Assembly: GCF_900638305.1 (NCBI RefSeq)
Contig: NZ_LR134506.1
Coordinates: forward strand, 1,054,001 to 1,118,000
Length of the DNA: 64,000 nt
Source of the DNA: Porphyromonas cangingivalis
GTDB lineage: Bacteria; Bacteroidota; Bacteroidia; Bacteroidales; Porphyromonadaceae
Direction of reading: 5' to 3'
This document shows positions 8,761 to 17,569 of the stretch, piece by piece. The number at the start of each line of letters is the position of its first letter. The stretch's first letter is position 1. The notes beneath the pieces were generated by a model. It saw only the letters and a list, made by a program, of their open reading frames with translations, was not told the origin of the DNA and ran no database searches. A program made the translations under genes and the position numbers.

Positions 8761-10788
8761 ATGGACAACCAAAACATGAACAATAACCCCCTCAACAGAA
8801 ATCCAAAGAAGTCGGGTATGCCGAAGTTTGGATTTGGGTGGCTATACATCATCCTTTTGCTCATCATCGGGAGCTTGTTCTTCCTACCGGGAGAAGAAGA
8901 TGTGAAGAGGGTGGACTGGAGCGAGTTCCAACAAATGATGGAGCGTGACGAATTCTCCAAAATCACCGTACAGTCTGCCAAAGGAACAGTCCTGGGAGAG
9001 GTCAAGGAAAATCCTCAGAGCAGGGTATCGGCACACGACAGCACATCAAAGACGCTACCAACAGGGAAGCCCCTACTCTCTCGTACCCTCGTAAGCACAG
9101 ATATGCCGGGAACGACAGCCTTCAATGACATCTATCAGAAGCTATTGGAACGTGAGCAAAGGATCACTGCCAAAGTTTCGTATGACAATAGGAAGGACTC
9201 TTTCTGGCCCATCATATTGAATATAGCACCTTTCCTGCTCATCATAGTCTTTTGGATCTTCATTACTCGTAGAATGTCTTCGGGGACGGGTGGTGCCGGT
9301 GGAGGGGTCTTCAATGTCGGAAAGTCTAAGGCTCAACTCTTTGACAAAGAAAATAAGGTCAAAGTGACATTCAAGGATGTTGCCGGACTGAGTGGGGCTA
9401 AGCAGGAGATCGAAGAGATCGTCCACTTCCTCCGTGCACCCAAGACATACACCGATCTCGGAGGTAAGATCCCCAAAGGGGCACTCCTCGTAGGACCTCC
9501 GGGGACAGGAAAGACACTGCTTGCTAAGGCTGTGGCCGGAGAGGCTGATGTGCCATTCTTCTCCCTTTCGGGCTCAGACTTCGTGGAGATGTTCGTCGGC
9601 GTGGGGGCTTCTCGTGTGAGAGACCTCTTCAAGCAGGCCAAAGAGAAAGCACCATGTATCGTCTTCATCGACGAGATCGATGCTGTCGGCCGTGCCAGAG
9701 GCAAGAATGCAGGCTTCGGTGGCAATGATGAGAGAGAAAATACGCTCAATCAGCTTCTCACGGAGATGGATGGATTTGACACCAACAGCGGGGTGATCAT
9801 CCTTGCCGCGACAAATAGAGTGGATATCCTCGACAAGGCCCTCCTCCGAGCAGGACGCTTTGACCGTCAGATACAGGTAGATCTGCCAGACCTCAATGAG
9901 CGTAAAGAGATATTTGAGGTACATATGAGACGCCTCAAATTGGATGAGTCTGTGGATATCGACCTTCTATCGAGACAGACCCCGGGCTTCTCCGGTGCCG
10001 ACATCGCAAATGTATGTAATGAAGCAGCACTCATTGCTGCACGTAATGGCAAGACATCCATAGATCGTGACGACTTCACAAGTGCCATCGACCGTATCGT
10101 GGGTGGCCTCGAGAAGAAAACAAAGATCACGACACAGGAAGAGAAAAAGGCCATTGCCATCCATGAGGCGGGTCATGCTACTGTGTCTTGGCTCTTGGAG
10201 CATGCCAATCCGCTCATCAAAGTGACTATCGTCCCTCGTGGACGTGCGCTCGGTGCAGCTTGGTATCTCCCCGAAGAGCGACAGATCACTACGACAGAAC
10301 AAATCCTCGACGAGATGTGTGCCATCCTCGGTGGTCGAGCTGCCGAAGAAGTGGTATTGGGTCGTATCTCCACAGGTGCAGCGAACGACCTGCAGCGTGC
10401 CACACGTATAGCTCAGGCAATGGTCACATACTTCGGCATGAGTGACAAACTCCCGAACATCAACTATCAAGATACCCAAGGGGAGTATGGCTTCACTAAA
10501 CCTTTCAGCGAAGAGACTGCTCGGAAGATAGATGAAGAAGTACTACGCATCATCAACGAACAGTATGCGCGAGCGAAGGATCTTCTCTCGACACATAGAG
10601 AGGGACACCGCAAGATCTCGGATATGCTCTTCGAGAAGGAAGTCATCTTCACCGAAGATGTAGAAAACATCCTCGGCAAACGCCCTTGGAAGTCTCGCAC
10701 CGAAGAGCTCTTGGAACCGACACAAAAAGAAGGGGAGACAGAGCCTACGAAGCAGGAGGAAACGGTGGTGGATAACACCGGCGAGTAA
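8761..10788 (+). CDS. ftsH: ATP-dependent zinc metalloprotease FtsH
   Basis: A 675-residue membrane-anchored AAA+ protease that degrades misassembled membrane proteins and short-lived regulators. Two TM helices (about residues 25-42 and 148-166) flank a periplasmic domain. Walker A GPPGTGKT is at 245-252, Walker [13 protein letters not shown] follows, and the second region of homology ends in LRAGRFDRQ. The zinc site HEAGH is at 468-472. The C-terminal tail is acidic and Thr/Glu-rich, as often in this family. It is complete and shows no missing catalytic residue. Gene order rsfS-ftsH is common in Bacteroidetes. Confidence 0.97.
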   Translation: MDNQNMNNNPLNRNPKKSGMPKFGFGWLYIILLLIIGSLFFLPGEEDVKRVDWSEFQQMMERDEFSKITVQSAKGTVLGEVKENPQSRVSAHDSTSKTLPTGKPLLSRTLVSTDMPGTTAFNDIYQKLLEREQRITAKVSYDNRKDSFWPIILNIAPFLLIIVFWIFITRRMSSGTGGAGGGVFNVGKSKAQLFDKENKVKVTFKDVAGLSGAKQEIEEIVHFLRAPKTYTDLGGKIPKGALLVGPPGTGKTLLAKAVAGEADVPFFSLSGSDFVEMFVGVGASRVRDLFKQAKEKAPCIVFIDEIDAVGRARGKNAGFGGNDERENTLNQLLTEMDGFDTNSGVIILAATNRVDILDKALLRAGRFDRQIQVDLPDLNERKEIFEVHMRRLKLDESVDIDLLSRQTPGFSGADIANVCNEAALIAARNGKTSIDRDDFTSAIDRIVGGLEKKTKITTQEEKKAIAIHEAGHATVSWLLEHANPLIKVTIVPRGRALGAAWYLPEERQITTTEQILDEMCAILGGRAAEEVVLGRISTGAANDLQRATRIAQAMVTYFGMSDKLPNINYQDTQGEYGFTKPFSEETARKIDEEVLRIINEQYARAKDLLSTHREGHRKISDMLFEKEVIFTEDVENILGKRPWKSRTEELLEPTQKEGETEPTKQEETVVDNTGE

Positions 10789-10828
10789 ACTAAAGCACTG
10801 CACTTAAAACATTTAGTGCTCCGAACAC

Positions 10829-10859
10829 TTGACAAGAGAGGTAAAAATCACTACCTTTG
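10829..10859 (+). promoter_or_regulatory. Bacteroidetes-type promoter of rplU-rpmA
   Basis: TTG (10829-10831), 20 bases, then TACCTTTG (10852-10859), an exact match to TAnnTTTG at the usual spacing for the primary sigma factor. The leader from about 10866 to 10944 contains short pairing segments (for example ACCC-AAA-GGGT near 10907) and could carry feedback control by L21. That part is conjecture. Confidence 0.75.
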
Positions 10860-10944
10860 CACAGATTATTCCTACCTGGGTTCGATAAGAGGTGCCTAAA
10901 AGCATCCACCCAAAGGGTATTAACTTGATAAATTACAATACATC

Positions 10945-11259
10945 ATGTACGGAATCGTAGAGATTCAAGGCCAACAATTTAAGGTCGAGAACGGACAAAA
11001 GCTATTTGTCCACCACATTAAGAATGTCGCTCAAGGTGACACTGTCGAATTTGACAGAGTTCTTCTCCTTGACAACGGTAGCGTGAAGGTCGGTTCACCT
11101 GTCGTAGACGGTGCCAAGGTCGTATGCGAAGTACTTGACCCACTCGTGAAGGGTGAGAAGGTGCTTATCTTCCACAAGAAGCGCAGAAAAGGCTATCGCA
11201 AACTTAATGGCCACCGCCAACAGTTTACAAGACTCGCAGTCAAGGAAATTATTGGTTGA
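10945..11259 (+). CDS. rplU: 50S ribosomal protein L21
   Basis: A 104-residue protein with the L21 hallmarks: [19 protein letters not shown] at the start and [20 protein letters not shown] near the end, which contacts 23S rRNA domain III. Length is normal. It is followed 42 bases later by rpmA, the almost universal pairing of these two genes, and is driven by a clear promoter at 10829-10859. Confidence 0.97.
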   Translation: MYGIVEIQGQQFKVENGQKLFVHHIKNVAQGDTVEFDRVLLLDNGSVKVGSPVVDGAKVVCEVLDPLVKGEKVLIFHKKRRKGYRKLNGHRQQFTRLAVKEIIG

Positions 11260-11301
11260 TTTATCACTCATATTTTTTTAATCTAAAAAAGACAAAGGAT
11301 C

Positions 11302-11553
11302 ATGGCACATAAAAAAGGTGTTGGTAGTTCTAAGAACGGTCGCGAATCACACAGCAAGCGACTTGGTGTTAAGAAATATGGTGGTGAAGTAGTAAAGGCG
11401 GGCAACATCATCGTTCGTCAACGTGGCACTCAGCACCATCCCGGTGACAACGTAGGTATGGGTAAGGATCACACACTATACGCGCTTATCGATGGCGTGG
11501 TAGTGTTCTCTCGCAAGAGAAATGACCGCTCATTCGTATCTATCCAAGCTTAA
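11302..11553 (+). CDS. rpmA: 50S ribosomal protein L27
   Basis: An 83-residue protein beginning [20 protein letters not shown], the typical L27 N-terminus that reaches toward the peptidyl transferase centre. [19 protein letters not shown] is the family signature. The start MAHKKG has no cleavable extension of the kind seen in Firmicutes. It is second in the rplU-rpmA operon, closed by the terminator at 11594-11651. Confidence 0.97.
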   Translation: MAHKKGVGSSKNGRESHSKRLGVKKYGGEVVKAGNIIVRQRGTQHHPGDNVGMGKDHTLYALIDGVVVFSRKRNDRSFVSIQA

Positions 11554-11593
11554 ATCGGACATCCGACAAAGCAAATAGAACAAAACAAGCTAT

Positions 11594-11651
11594 ACAGTGG
11601 CGATGTCCTCCTTTAGATAAGCTCTTCGGGACATCGCCACTGTCTCTTTTT
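11594..11651 (+). terminator. Rho-independent terminator after rpmA
   Basis: A perfect 15-base inverted repeat (11594-11608 with 11629-11643) followed by CTCTTTTT. It closes the rplU-rpmA transcript and isolates the downstream NlpC/P60 gene. Confidence 0.85.
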
Positions 11652-11689
11652 CCTGAGAAGTAGAGACGCGGCTATTATCAGAATACGAT

Positions 11690-12250
11690 TTGCAACGCAA
11701 GATAATCATACTTATACTCACGCTCCTTGTCATGGGGACGACCTCTTGCAGAGTCCATAAGCCTGCAGTAGTGGGTCGTGTGTGCCTGCCTCCCAGTCCA
11801 CTCGAATTGGAGGTAGAAGAAAGGATAGAAGACCTTTCGCTTGAACTGAAAACTCCGGTCACAATAGAAGATAATCTCACCCTTTATGAGTTTGTCAAGG
11901 ATTGGCTTCGTGTCCCATACAGATATGGGGCATACAGCAAGGCAGGCACGGATTGTTCGGGATTCGTCTATCACTTGTACAAGGATGTTTATGGGATAGA
12001 TGTGACCCGCACTTCAGCTCAGGGGTTGAGAGAGAAGTGTAGGGCAATAGACAAGACTGAACTAAAAGAGGGAGACCTTGTCTTCTTCAATATACGAAAC
12101 AGACGTGGAGGAGCTGCGTCTCATGTGGGTGTCTATCTCAAAAATGGTCTCTTCGTCCACGCTGCCACTCGCTCAGGAGTAACAATATCCAGAATGAGTG
12201 ATGGATACTACACGAGATATTATCTCTCTTCGGGTAGGATTTTAGAATGA
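11690..12250 (+). CDS. NlpC/P60 (C40) peptidoglycan hydrolase lipoprotein
   Basis: A 186-residue predicted cell-wall endopeptidase cleaving gamma-D-Glu to diamino acid bonds in stem peptides. The signal sequence ends MGTTSC with the lipobox Cys at residue 20. The catalytic block GTDCSGFVYH gives Cys89, with His145 in ASHVGVYL and His157 in LFVHAAT completing the triad. The start is TTG at 11690: an in-frame stop lies at 11660 with no ATG between, and the next ATG would cut into the signal peptide. Its stop overlaps the ATG of the HAD gene by 4 bases. Confidence 0.85.
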   Translation: MQRKIIILILTLLVMGTTSCRVHKPAVVGRVCLPPSPLELEVEERIEDLSLELKTPVTIEDNLTLYEFVKDWLRVPYRYGAYSKAGTDCSGFVYHLYKDVYGIDVTRTSAQGLREKCRAIDKTELKEGDLVFFNIRNRRGGAASHVGVYLKNGLFVHAATRSGVTISRMSDGYYTRYYLSSGRILE

Positions 12251-12960
12251 TGACAACGATGTCCGATATATCTGTTCGTCCAAAGCGTAAGCCTTCACTG
12301 GTGCTCTTTGACATGGATGGGGTGCTCTTTGACACGATGCCCTATCATGCAGACTCTTGGTACACGACAGCCAAAGCTTACGGCCTGGAGGCTACGAGGG
12401 ATGAATTTTATCTCTACGAAGGGCAAAAGGGGAGTGATACGATCAGACATCTGTACAAGAGACAGTTTGGTAGAGAAGCAAGTGAGGCTTTTGTGAGTGA
12501 GGTCTACAATCATAAGACAACGCTTTTCCGAGAACAGACCGAAATAACACTCATCCCGGGGATCGAACCCCTTATCCGACACTTCAAAAACGAAGGAATA
12601 AAGATCGGTGTGGTCACAGGGAGTTCAAAGAGTAACGCCTTGAGCAGAATAGGAGCGTATTTGGCGAACGATATCGACCTGAACAATGTCATAACAGCAG
12701 ATGATTGCATCCTTGGAAAACCGGATGCAGAACCCTATAAAAGAGGAATGGCTCTATTTGATGCGATCCCGGAGGAGACCTTGGTCATCGAAAACGCACC
12801 TTATGGTGTCGAAGCAGCCTCCAAAAGCGAGGCTTTCGTCGTTGCGGTGATGACCGGACCTGTCCCCGAAAAGATTCTGTACGACAATGGTGCAGATGTC
12901 GTCCTGCCTGACATGGCAAGTGTCATGAATTGGTGGGTCACGAACTATGATAACAAATAA
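12247..12960 (+). CDS. HAD-superfamily phosphatase (beta-phosphoglucomutase-like)
   Basis: A 237-residue protein with HAD motif I FDMDGVLFDT (nucleophile Asp22, acid Asp24), motif II VVTGSSKS and a motif III/IV region around LGKPDAEPYKRG and VIENAPYGVEAA. The cap is helical and inserted between motifs I and II (subclass I), as in phosphoglycolate phosphatase and beta-phosphoglucomutase. The true substrate is not evident. It starts in a 4-base overlap with the preceding gene; a second ATG at 12259 is possible. It is translationally coupled to the NlpC/P60 gene. Confidence 0.8.
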   Translation: MMTTMSDISVRPKRKPSLVLFDMDGVLFDTMPYHADSWYTTAKAYGLEATRDEFYLYEGQKGSDTIRHLYKRQFGREASEAFVSEVYNHKTTLFREQTEITLIPGIEPLIRHFKNEGIKIGVVTGSSKSNALSRIGAYLANDIDLNNVITADDCILGKPDAEPYKRGMALFDAIPEETLVIENAPYGVEAASKSEAFVVAVMTGPVPEKILYDNGADVVLPDMASVMNWWVTNYDNK

Positions 12961-12976
12961 AGTGTAACTTCTCTCC

Positions 12977-13750
12977 ATGCCGACCTTTCAACAACTGTCC
13001 CAAAAGGAGCTTAAACTCTACTCCTCCCTCAAGATGAAGAAGTATAGGGAGCAGTACGGTATGTTCGTTGCAGAGGGGCAGAAAGTGGTCGAAGAGACTA
13101 TAAGCTTCTTTGAGGTTGTGGCTGTACTGTCGTCTTCCGAAGAGAGGATCAATGACCTAAAGCATAAACATCCTCTCGAAGACCACAAGGTACGAATCAC
13201 AGGGGAGAGAGAAATGGAGCGTCTTTCGGCTTTGGACAAAGGGCGAGATCTCATTGCTGTTTACAACTTACCCGAGACTGCCCCCCTCCCAGAAAGTCTT
13301 GGGCTATGCGTTGCCTTGGACTCGGTACAAAACCCCGGAAACATGGGGACTATCATCCGTCTCTGCGATTGGTTGGGGATACGTCATCTCTTGTGTGGCG
13401 AGGGCTGTGTGGATATTTACAACCCCAAAGTCGTCCAAGCGACGGCGGGAGCTTTAGGCTCTGTTGTTGTTCACGAAAATGTTGTACTCAAGGATGTTCT
13501 TCCACAACATTTCAAAATCATCTGTGGAACAAAGATGGAAGGCATCCCCATCGGGGAAGCAACACAATACAATCGGGATAATTCGCTTTGTATCCTCTTT
13601 GGCAATGAAGGACATGGTATCTCTCAGGAGCTTCAAGATATCTGTACAGATTTTTACGCCATCCCTGCGGCTCCATCTTCGACGACAGAGTCTCTCAATG
13701 TAGGCATCAGTGCCGCAATCATTCTCTCAAAATTTATTGGTTTGACCTAA
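12977..13750 (+). CDS. TrmH/SpoU-family RNA 2'-O-methyltransferase
   Basis: A 257-residue SPOUT methyltransferase. An N-terminal substrate-binding domain opens with LKLYSSLKMKKYREQYGMF. The knotted SAM-binding domain has motif 1 NPGNMGTIIRLCDWLGI, motif 2 LFGNEGHGIS and motif 3 SLNVGISAAIIL. This matches the 23S rRNA RlmB/TsnR-like group, but which nucleotide is methylated cannot be told. It is 16 bases after the HAD gene and 18 before the cyclophilin gene, so probably part of the same transcript. Confidence 0.88.
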   Translation: MPTFQQLSQKELKLYSSLKMKKYREQYGMFVAEGQKVVEETISFFEVVAVLSSSEERINDLKHKHPLEDHKVRITGEREMERLSALDKGRDLIAVYNLPETAPLPESLGLCVALDSVQNPGNMGTIIRLCDWLGIRHLLCGEGCVDIYNPKVVQATAGALGSVVVHENVVLKDVLPQHFKIICGTKMEGIPIGEATQYNRDNSLCILFGNEGHGISQELQDICTDFYAIPAAPSSTTESLNVGISAAIILSKFIGLT

Positions 13751-13768
13751 AATAATCTCCATAAAGTC

Positions 13769-14446
13769 ATGCTCAGAACAATCTTCATCACACTTACAGT
13801 CATTGCACTTACGACACTTTCTGTCTTGGCTCAGTCCCTGACAGAGAAGGAGGTCATGATCGAGTTCAAAACCAATAAAGGGACATTTATAGTCAAATTG
13901 TACAACGAGACACCTAAGCATCGAGACAACTTCCTGAAACTCGTCAGGAACAACAGTTATGACAACATCATCTTCCACCGTGTCATCAACGGCTTCATGA
14001 TCCAAGCAGGGGGTAATGTCCTCAAGGGCAACGAAGAGACTAAGACACAACTGGAAGAGCAACACAAAGAGACTTTGGAGGCCGAATTTATGTATCCAAA
14101 GCTCTTCCACAAGCAAGGCGTACTTGCAGCCGCTCGTATAGGTGATGACGAAAATCCTGAAAAGAGATCAAGCTCCTTTCAGTTTTATATCGTGACAGGG
14201 AAGTTCTTCCTCGATCACGAATTAGAAAAGATGTTCAAGAAAAAAGGGCTTCCTCTCCCCAAAGAAGTCAAAGATGTGTATTTGGGAAAAGGTGGTGCCC
14301 CTCACTTGGACGGCGAGTACACAGTCTTCGGTGAAGTAATAAAAGGGGATAGGGTCATCGATAAGATACAACACATCGAGACCGACGATGAAGACGCACC
14401 CATCAAACCGGTGTACATCAAGTCCACCAAAATAATAGACAAATAA
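13769..14446 (+). CDS. Secreted cyclophilin-type peptidyl-prolyl isomerase
   Basis: A 225-residue protein with a signal peptide (about residues 1-21, ending SVLAQ) and a cyclophilin fold. FHRVINGFMIQAGG is the active-site strand, and SSFQFYIVTG and YTVFGEVIKGDRVID are later core motifs. It carries a longer-than-usual insertion between the QFYIV strand and the GEYTVFG strand (about residues 140-175). This is seen in other Bacteroidales secreted cyclophilins. It probably acts in the periplasm on folding outer-membrane proteins. Confidence 0.9.
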   Translation: MLRTIFITLTVIALTTLSVLAQSLTEKEVMIEFKTNKGTFIVKLYNETPKHRDNFLKLVRNNSYDNIIFHRVINGFMIQAGGNVLKGNEETKTQLEEQHKETLEAEFMYPKLFHKQGVLAAARIGDDENPEKRSSSFQFYIVTGKFFLDHELEKMFKKKGLPLPKEVKDVYLGKGGAPHLDGEYTVFGEVIKGDRVIDKIQHIETDDEDAPIKPVYIKSTKIIDK

Positions 14447-14466
14447 AGATTTTAGAGAGTTTCTAT

Positions 14467-14474
14467 TATCTTTG
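14467..14474 (+). promoter_or_regulatory. Promoter -7 box of rnpB
   Basis: TATCTTTG, an exact TAnnTTTG match ending 11 bases before the first paired base of RNase P RNA. No clear TTG is seen at the standard -33 distance. Confidence 0.6.
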
Positions 14475-14485
14475 TCAAAAGAAAA

Positions 14486-14854
14486 GCAGTAGGAGACTTG
14501 TCGCTGGGCAGATCCACTTGTGGTATGCCGAGAGGAAAGTCCGGGCAACACAGAGCACCATACTTCCTAACGGGAAGACGTCGTGAGGCGTATTAGTGTA
14601 ACAGAAAATGACCGCCGGCTCGTCCGGTAAGGGTGAAAAGGTGAGGTAAGAGCTCACCGAGGAAGTAGTGATACTGACTGCCGTACACATTATGGGTTGT
14701 AAGATCATGTATACCGACGCTGTAGGGTTGCTCGCCCGATGTCGAGGGGTAGATCGCTAGAGATGCAGGGCGACCTGCATAGTAGATAAATGACAAGGTT
14801 TGGGATCAGGCTCGCCTGCTCCGAGATAACAGAACCCGGCTTACCCCCTACTGC
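14486..14854 (+). ncRNA. rnpB: RNase P RNA (catalytic subunit of tRNA 5' processing)
   Basis: The conserved 5' core GAGGAAAGTCCGGGC occurs near 14531 and the 3' core ACAGAACCCGGCTTA near 14830. The two ends pair to form helix P1: GCAGTAGG (14486-14493) with CCTACTGC (14847-14854). The length of about 370 nt is right for a type A RNA. The protein partner rnpA is also in this window, at 27.8-28.3 kb. The gene occupies the gap between the cyclophilin and BrkB genes. Confidence 0.95.
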
Positions 14855-14886
14855 CTTTCTTCTCCCAAAACACTCACTACTCATAT

Positions 14887-16287
14887 ATGGATCAACAACA
14901 AAAAGCTCAAGAAGAACTAAAAAAAATACAGAAAGAGAGACAAGAAAGCCAATCAAAAACGAGCAAGATATCTACCGGCATCAAGAAGGCAATCAAGTTT
15001 GTCTCCCATGACATGTGGCGTCTCTACTCCAATGATGTCGGAGGCTTCAAGGGGTATCTGCTCAATGCAGTCAAGGTACTCTACATCTCGGTGACAGAGT
15101 TTATCAACGGCAATGTCAGCCAGAAAGCCTCAGCCCTTACCTATACAACCCTCCTATCCATAGTCCCCTTCTTTGCCATCATCCTGAGCATAGCCACAGG
15201 GTTTGGGATGAAGGAGTCCGTACAAGAACAACTCTATTACTACCTCCCGGGACATAGTGCAGAGCTTCAGAAAGCTTTCGAATTTGTCCAAAGCTACATG
15301 GATCAGATCCAAGGCGGAGTGGTCATCGGTATCGGTATCCTCATACTTCTCTATTCGGTCATCAGCCTGATGGTGACCATAGAAGACACATTCAACGAAG
15401 TCTGGCACATATCCAACACCCGAGAGTGGAGCAAAAGGCTTCTCGGCTACATGGCTGCCTTCGTACTCCTACCACTGGTGATGGCCATGTCTGCAGGTAC
15501 CAACGTCTTCATCACCTCCCTCCAAAATGTCTCTCTTGTCGGGGACATCTCCCTTTCGCCACTCGTGGAGACACTCCTGAGAGTAATTCCATTCATTGCC
15601 GTCGTACTGATCTTCACATTTCTTTACTGGATCATGCCGAACACAAAGGTCGGTTTCGTCGCAGCCTTCGTCCCGGGCCTCATTGCCGGGATAGCCTTCC
15701 ACACCTTCCAATTCTTGTACATCTCCGGTCAGATATGGGTGAGCAAATACAATGCCATCTACGGTAGTTTTGCAGCCATTCCCCTCCTCCTCCTCTTCAT
15801 ACAGTTAGCTTGGCTGATCTGTCTCTTTGGGGCACAGCTCTCCTATGCCATCCAAAACATCGAACGCTACGCATACAAGAAGGAGTGCGCGAACATCAGC
15901 AGGCGTTTCATTGATTTTGTGGCACTTGTGATCATGAAGAAAGTTTGCAAAAACTTCAAATACCAAGAGACTCCCTACACGGCCGAACTCCTTGCCAAGG
16001 AAAGTAATCTCCCCATCATCATCGTGACCGATACTCTTAACAAACTCATGGATGCCAATCTCCTCCTCGAACACCCGATCAAAGGAGAGCCCTACTCTCC
16101 CGTCTACCTCCCCAATATGGAGATAGACAAGATCACCGTCGGTCGGGTACTATCGGCACTTGATCGCTTGGGCGCAGAAGAGTTTGGCATCGACATCTGG
16201 GACAAGTATGCAGACGAATGGAACACCATCCGCAATGCACGCATCAATCCCGTCGAAGAGTCCGAACGTCTCGTGATCGACCTCTAA
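14887..16287 (+). CDS. YihY/BrkB-family inner-membrane protein
   Basis: A 466-residue protein. The N-terminal 40 residues are charged and Lys/Gln-rich. About six TM helices lie between residues 60 and 325, with family blocks ALTYTTLLSIVPFFAIIL, ISLMVTIEDTFNEVW and YGSFAAIPLLLLFIQLAW. The family was once called RNase BN, but that was a misassignment and its function is not settled. After the membrane region there is a soluble C-terminal domain of about 140 residues that looks like a winged helix (TAELLAKESNLPIIIVTDTL). This extra domain is common in Bacteroidetes members. Confidence 0.85.
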   Translation: MDQQQKAQEELKKIQKERQESQSKTSKISTGIKKAIKFVSHDMWRLYSNDVGGFKGYLLNAVKVLYISVTEFINGNVSQKASALTYTTLLSIVPFFAIILSIATGFGMKESVQEQLYYYLPGHSAELQKAFEFVQSYMDQIQGGVVIGIGILILLYSVISLMVTIEDTFNEVWHISNTREWSKRLLGYMAAFVLLPLVMAMSAGTNVFITSLQNVSLVGDISLSPLVETLLRVIPFIAVVLIFTFLYWIMPNTKVGFVAAFVPGLIAGIAFHTFQFLYISGQIWVSKYNAIYGSFAAIPLLLLFIQLAWLICLFGAQLSYAIQNIERYAYKKECANISRRFIDFVALVIMKKVCKNFKYQETPYTAELLAKESNLPIIIVTDTLNKLMDANLLLEHPIKGEPYSPVYLPNMEIDKITVGRVLSALDRLGAEEFGIDIWDKYADEWNTIRNARINPVEESERLVIDL

Positions 16288-16320
16288 GTCGCCTCGGTTC
16301 GTCCCTATACGGAATAAGCA

Positions 16321-16360
16321 CCCCACCTACAAAGAGGAGATCTTTTGTAGGTGGGGTTTT
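16321..16360 (+). terminator. Rho-independent terminator after the YihY/BrkB gene
   Basis: A 13-base inverted repeat CCCCACCTACAAA (16321-16333) with TTTGTAGGTGGGG (16344-16356), followed by TTTT. Confidence 0.85.
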
Positions 16361-16696
16361 CTGTTTCTAAAACCTATGCACGATGTATGAAGAAATAGAC
16401 AGCAGGACCGACGAAAGGGTAGTACCCGAAAAGTGTGTAATAGACCTCCTGAGCCACATGCTCCTCGCACCGTATATAACGTCAGTTCGATATAAAGGAG
16501 ATATATAATGTATTGATTATTATAATGTTTAGTTTTTATGTATTTTTTAGGTGCTTACATTGCTCTCAGTTTTTTTTACTTATGTCTGAGTCCCAAACTC
16601 AAATGTTGGCTCTTCTTTGTGATTATCCTATTGAAATAAAAACGTAGCAATATCACAATTTACAAATACTCACTAACTTTAAATATATTTCCATAG

Positions 16697-16771
16697 ATCG
16701 AACTGGCGTTGTATAGGCAAAAGGTCGCCTCAATCTACACTAAAAAATAGTGAGGAAAACGCCAGTTCGAT
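16697..16771. repeat. 14-bp inverted repeat with internal hairpin
   Basis: ATCGAACTGGCGTT (16697-16710) pairs perfectly with AACGCCAGTTCGAT (16758-16771). The 47-base interior holds a smaller hairpin, CACTA...TAGTG. The right-hand arm, followed by ATAAGG, resembles CAGTTCGATATAAAGG near 16484. Confidence 0.7.
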
Positions 16772-16794
16772 ATAAGGAAACACTCCACAAAACG

Positions 16795-16873
16795 AGTAAA
16801 CACGTGTAAATCAATCTATTTCTATGCTCTATTTTAACAAAATACGAAATAGATTGATTTACACGTGTTTACT
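16795..16873. repeat. Perfect 28-bp inverted repeat
   Basis: Arms at 16795-16822 and 16846-16873 are exact reverse complements, separated by 23 bases. The arms contain the palindrome ACACGTGT. The right arm ends on the last base of the stop codon of a truncated TonB-receptor gene. There is no T-run that would make it an ordinary terminator for the minus strand. Confidence 0.85.
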
Positions 16874-17229
16874 TATTTTTCAGCATATTTTCTTACGTCG
16901 AACTGAGACTCACGGAGGACAAAGTCGAGGATCATATCCTTATCCACGAGGACGAGCGTGTCGATACTCTGCTTGCCCACAAAGGAGACAAGGACACGGA
17001 CACGACCTGTCGGAATACCCTTGATCAGGTATTTCCCATCCATCTGAGAATTACCTCCCATCTTGTACACGGGCAAGGAGACGGAGGCGTGAGGGAGAGG
17101 AGTGCGCTTCCCCTTGACCATCTCGTAGACCTTTCCGGAGAGCCGATGTCGCTCCTGCGCAAAAGTCAAAGTGATGCTTAATAGGGAAATAAGTACAACA
17201 CCCAATACCCTTGGTGATCTTATCTTCAT
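16873..17229 (-). pseudogene. Truncated TonB-dependent receptor, N-terminal remnant
   Basis: 118 codons: a signal peptide (about residues 1-24, ending LTFAQ) followed by a carboxypeptidase-regulatory-like domain (LSGKVYEMVKGKRTPLPHAS, KYLIKGIPTGRVRVLVSFVG). It then reads VLRESQFDVRKYAEK and stops. In intact relatives this point leads into the TonB box and a plug plus barrel of several hundred residues, none of which is present nearby. The stop lies at the edge of a perfect 28-bp inverted repeat, so the gene was probably cut by insertion or deletion. An alternative is a genuine small secreted one-domain protein. Confidence 0.65.
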
Positions 17230-17569
17230 GTTTTTGAGTATTTATGATTTTACACTGCGAAAATACAACTATTTACAAGGGCTGACAATCCCCTGAATGT
17301 GGTATTTGCATCAGTAATTATAAAATAATGTCATAATACTCGACAAACAATATATAAAATCACTCAAATGATAATGTTCCGATCATACCTTGGCGTAAGT
17401 GGAGCAGGCGGATTTGATCGATCACCATCAAGTTTATATGTCTCTTCCTTTAGCCTTTGATATGGTGAGACTGCAAATATCCCGCCAAGCTTCGGTCTAT
17501 GTATTTCTTTTGTTAATTTTGTAGGCGAAATGACCACTTTGTCCCAAAAAATCTGAGAGATACACAAAT
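17230..17569. other. Divergent intergenic region, 340 bp
   Basis: Sequence between the truncated receptor gene (minus) and the porin gene (plus). A TAATTTTG box at 17514-17521 fits TAnnTTTG and lies about 49 bases before the porin ATG, so it is the likely porin promoter. No other structure was noticed. Confidence 0.5.

Larger units (their letters stand above)
16288..16872. other. Gene-poor AT-rich region with inverted repeats, 585 bp
   Basis: It holds a terminator (16321-16360), two inverted repeats (listed separately) and three further partial copies of a CAGTTCGA-type motif (near 16484, 16763 and, inverted, 16897). From 16490 to 16690 the sequence is markedly more AT-rich than its neighbours and has no convincing frame. 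I read it as a scar of rearrangement or a degenerate element; there is no transposase. Confidence 0.5.

Noticed and set aside
10866-10944. tRNA-like GGTTCGA in the rplU leader
   Set aside because: No acceptor or anticodon stems can be drawn; only a leader with weak hairpins.
16697-16771. Possible integron attC-like site
   Set aside because: The arms do not fit the GTTRRRY/RYYYAAC ends and there is no integrase gene or cassette array in view.
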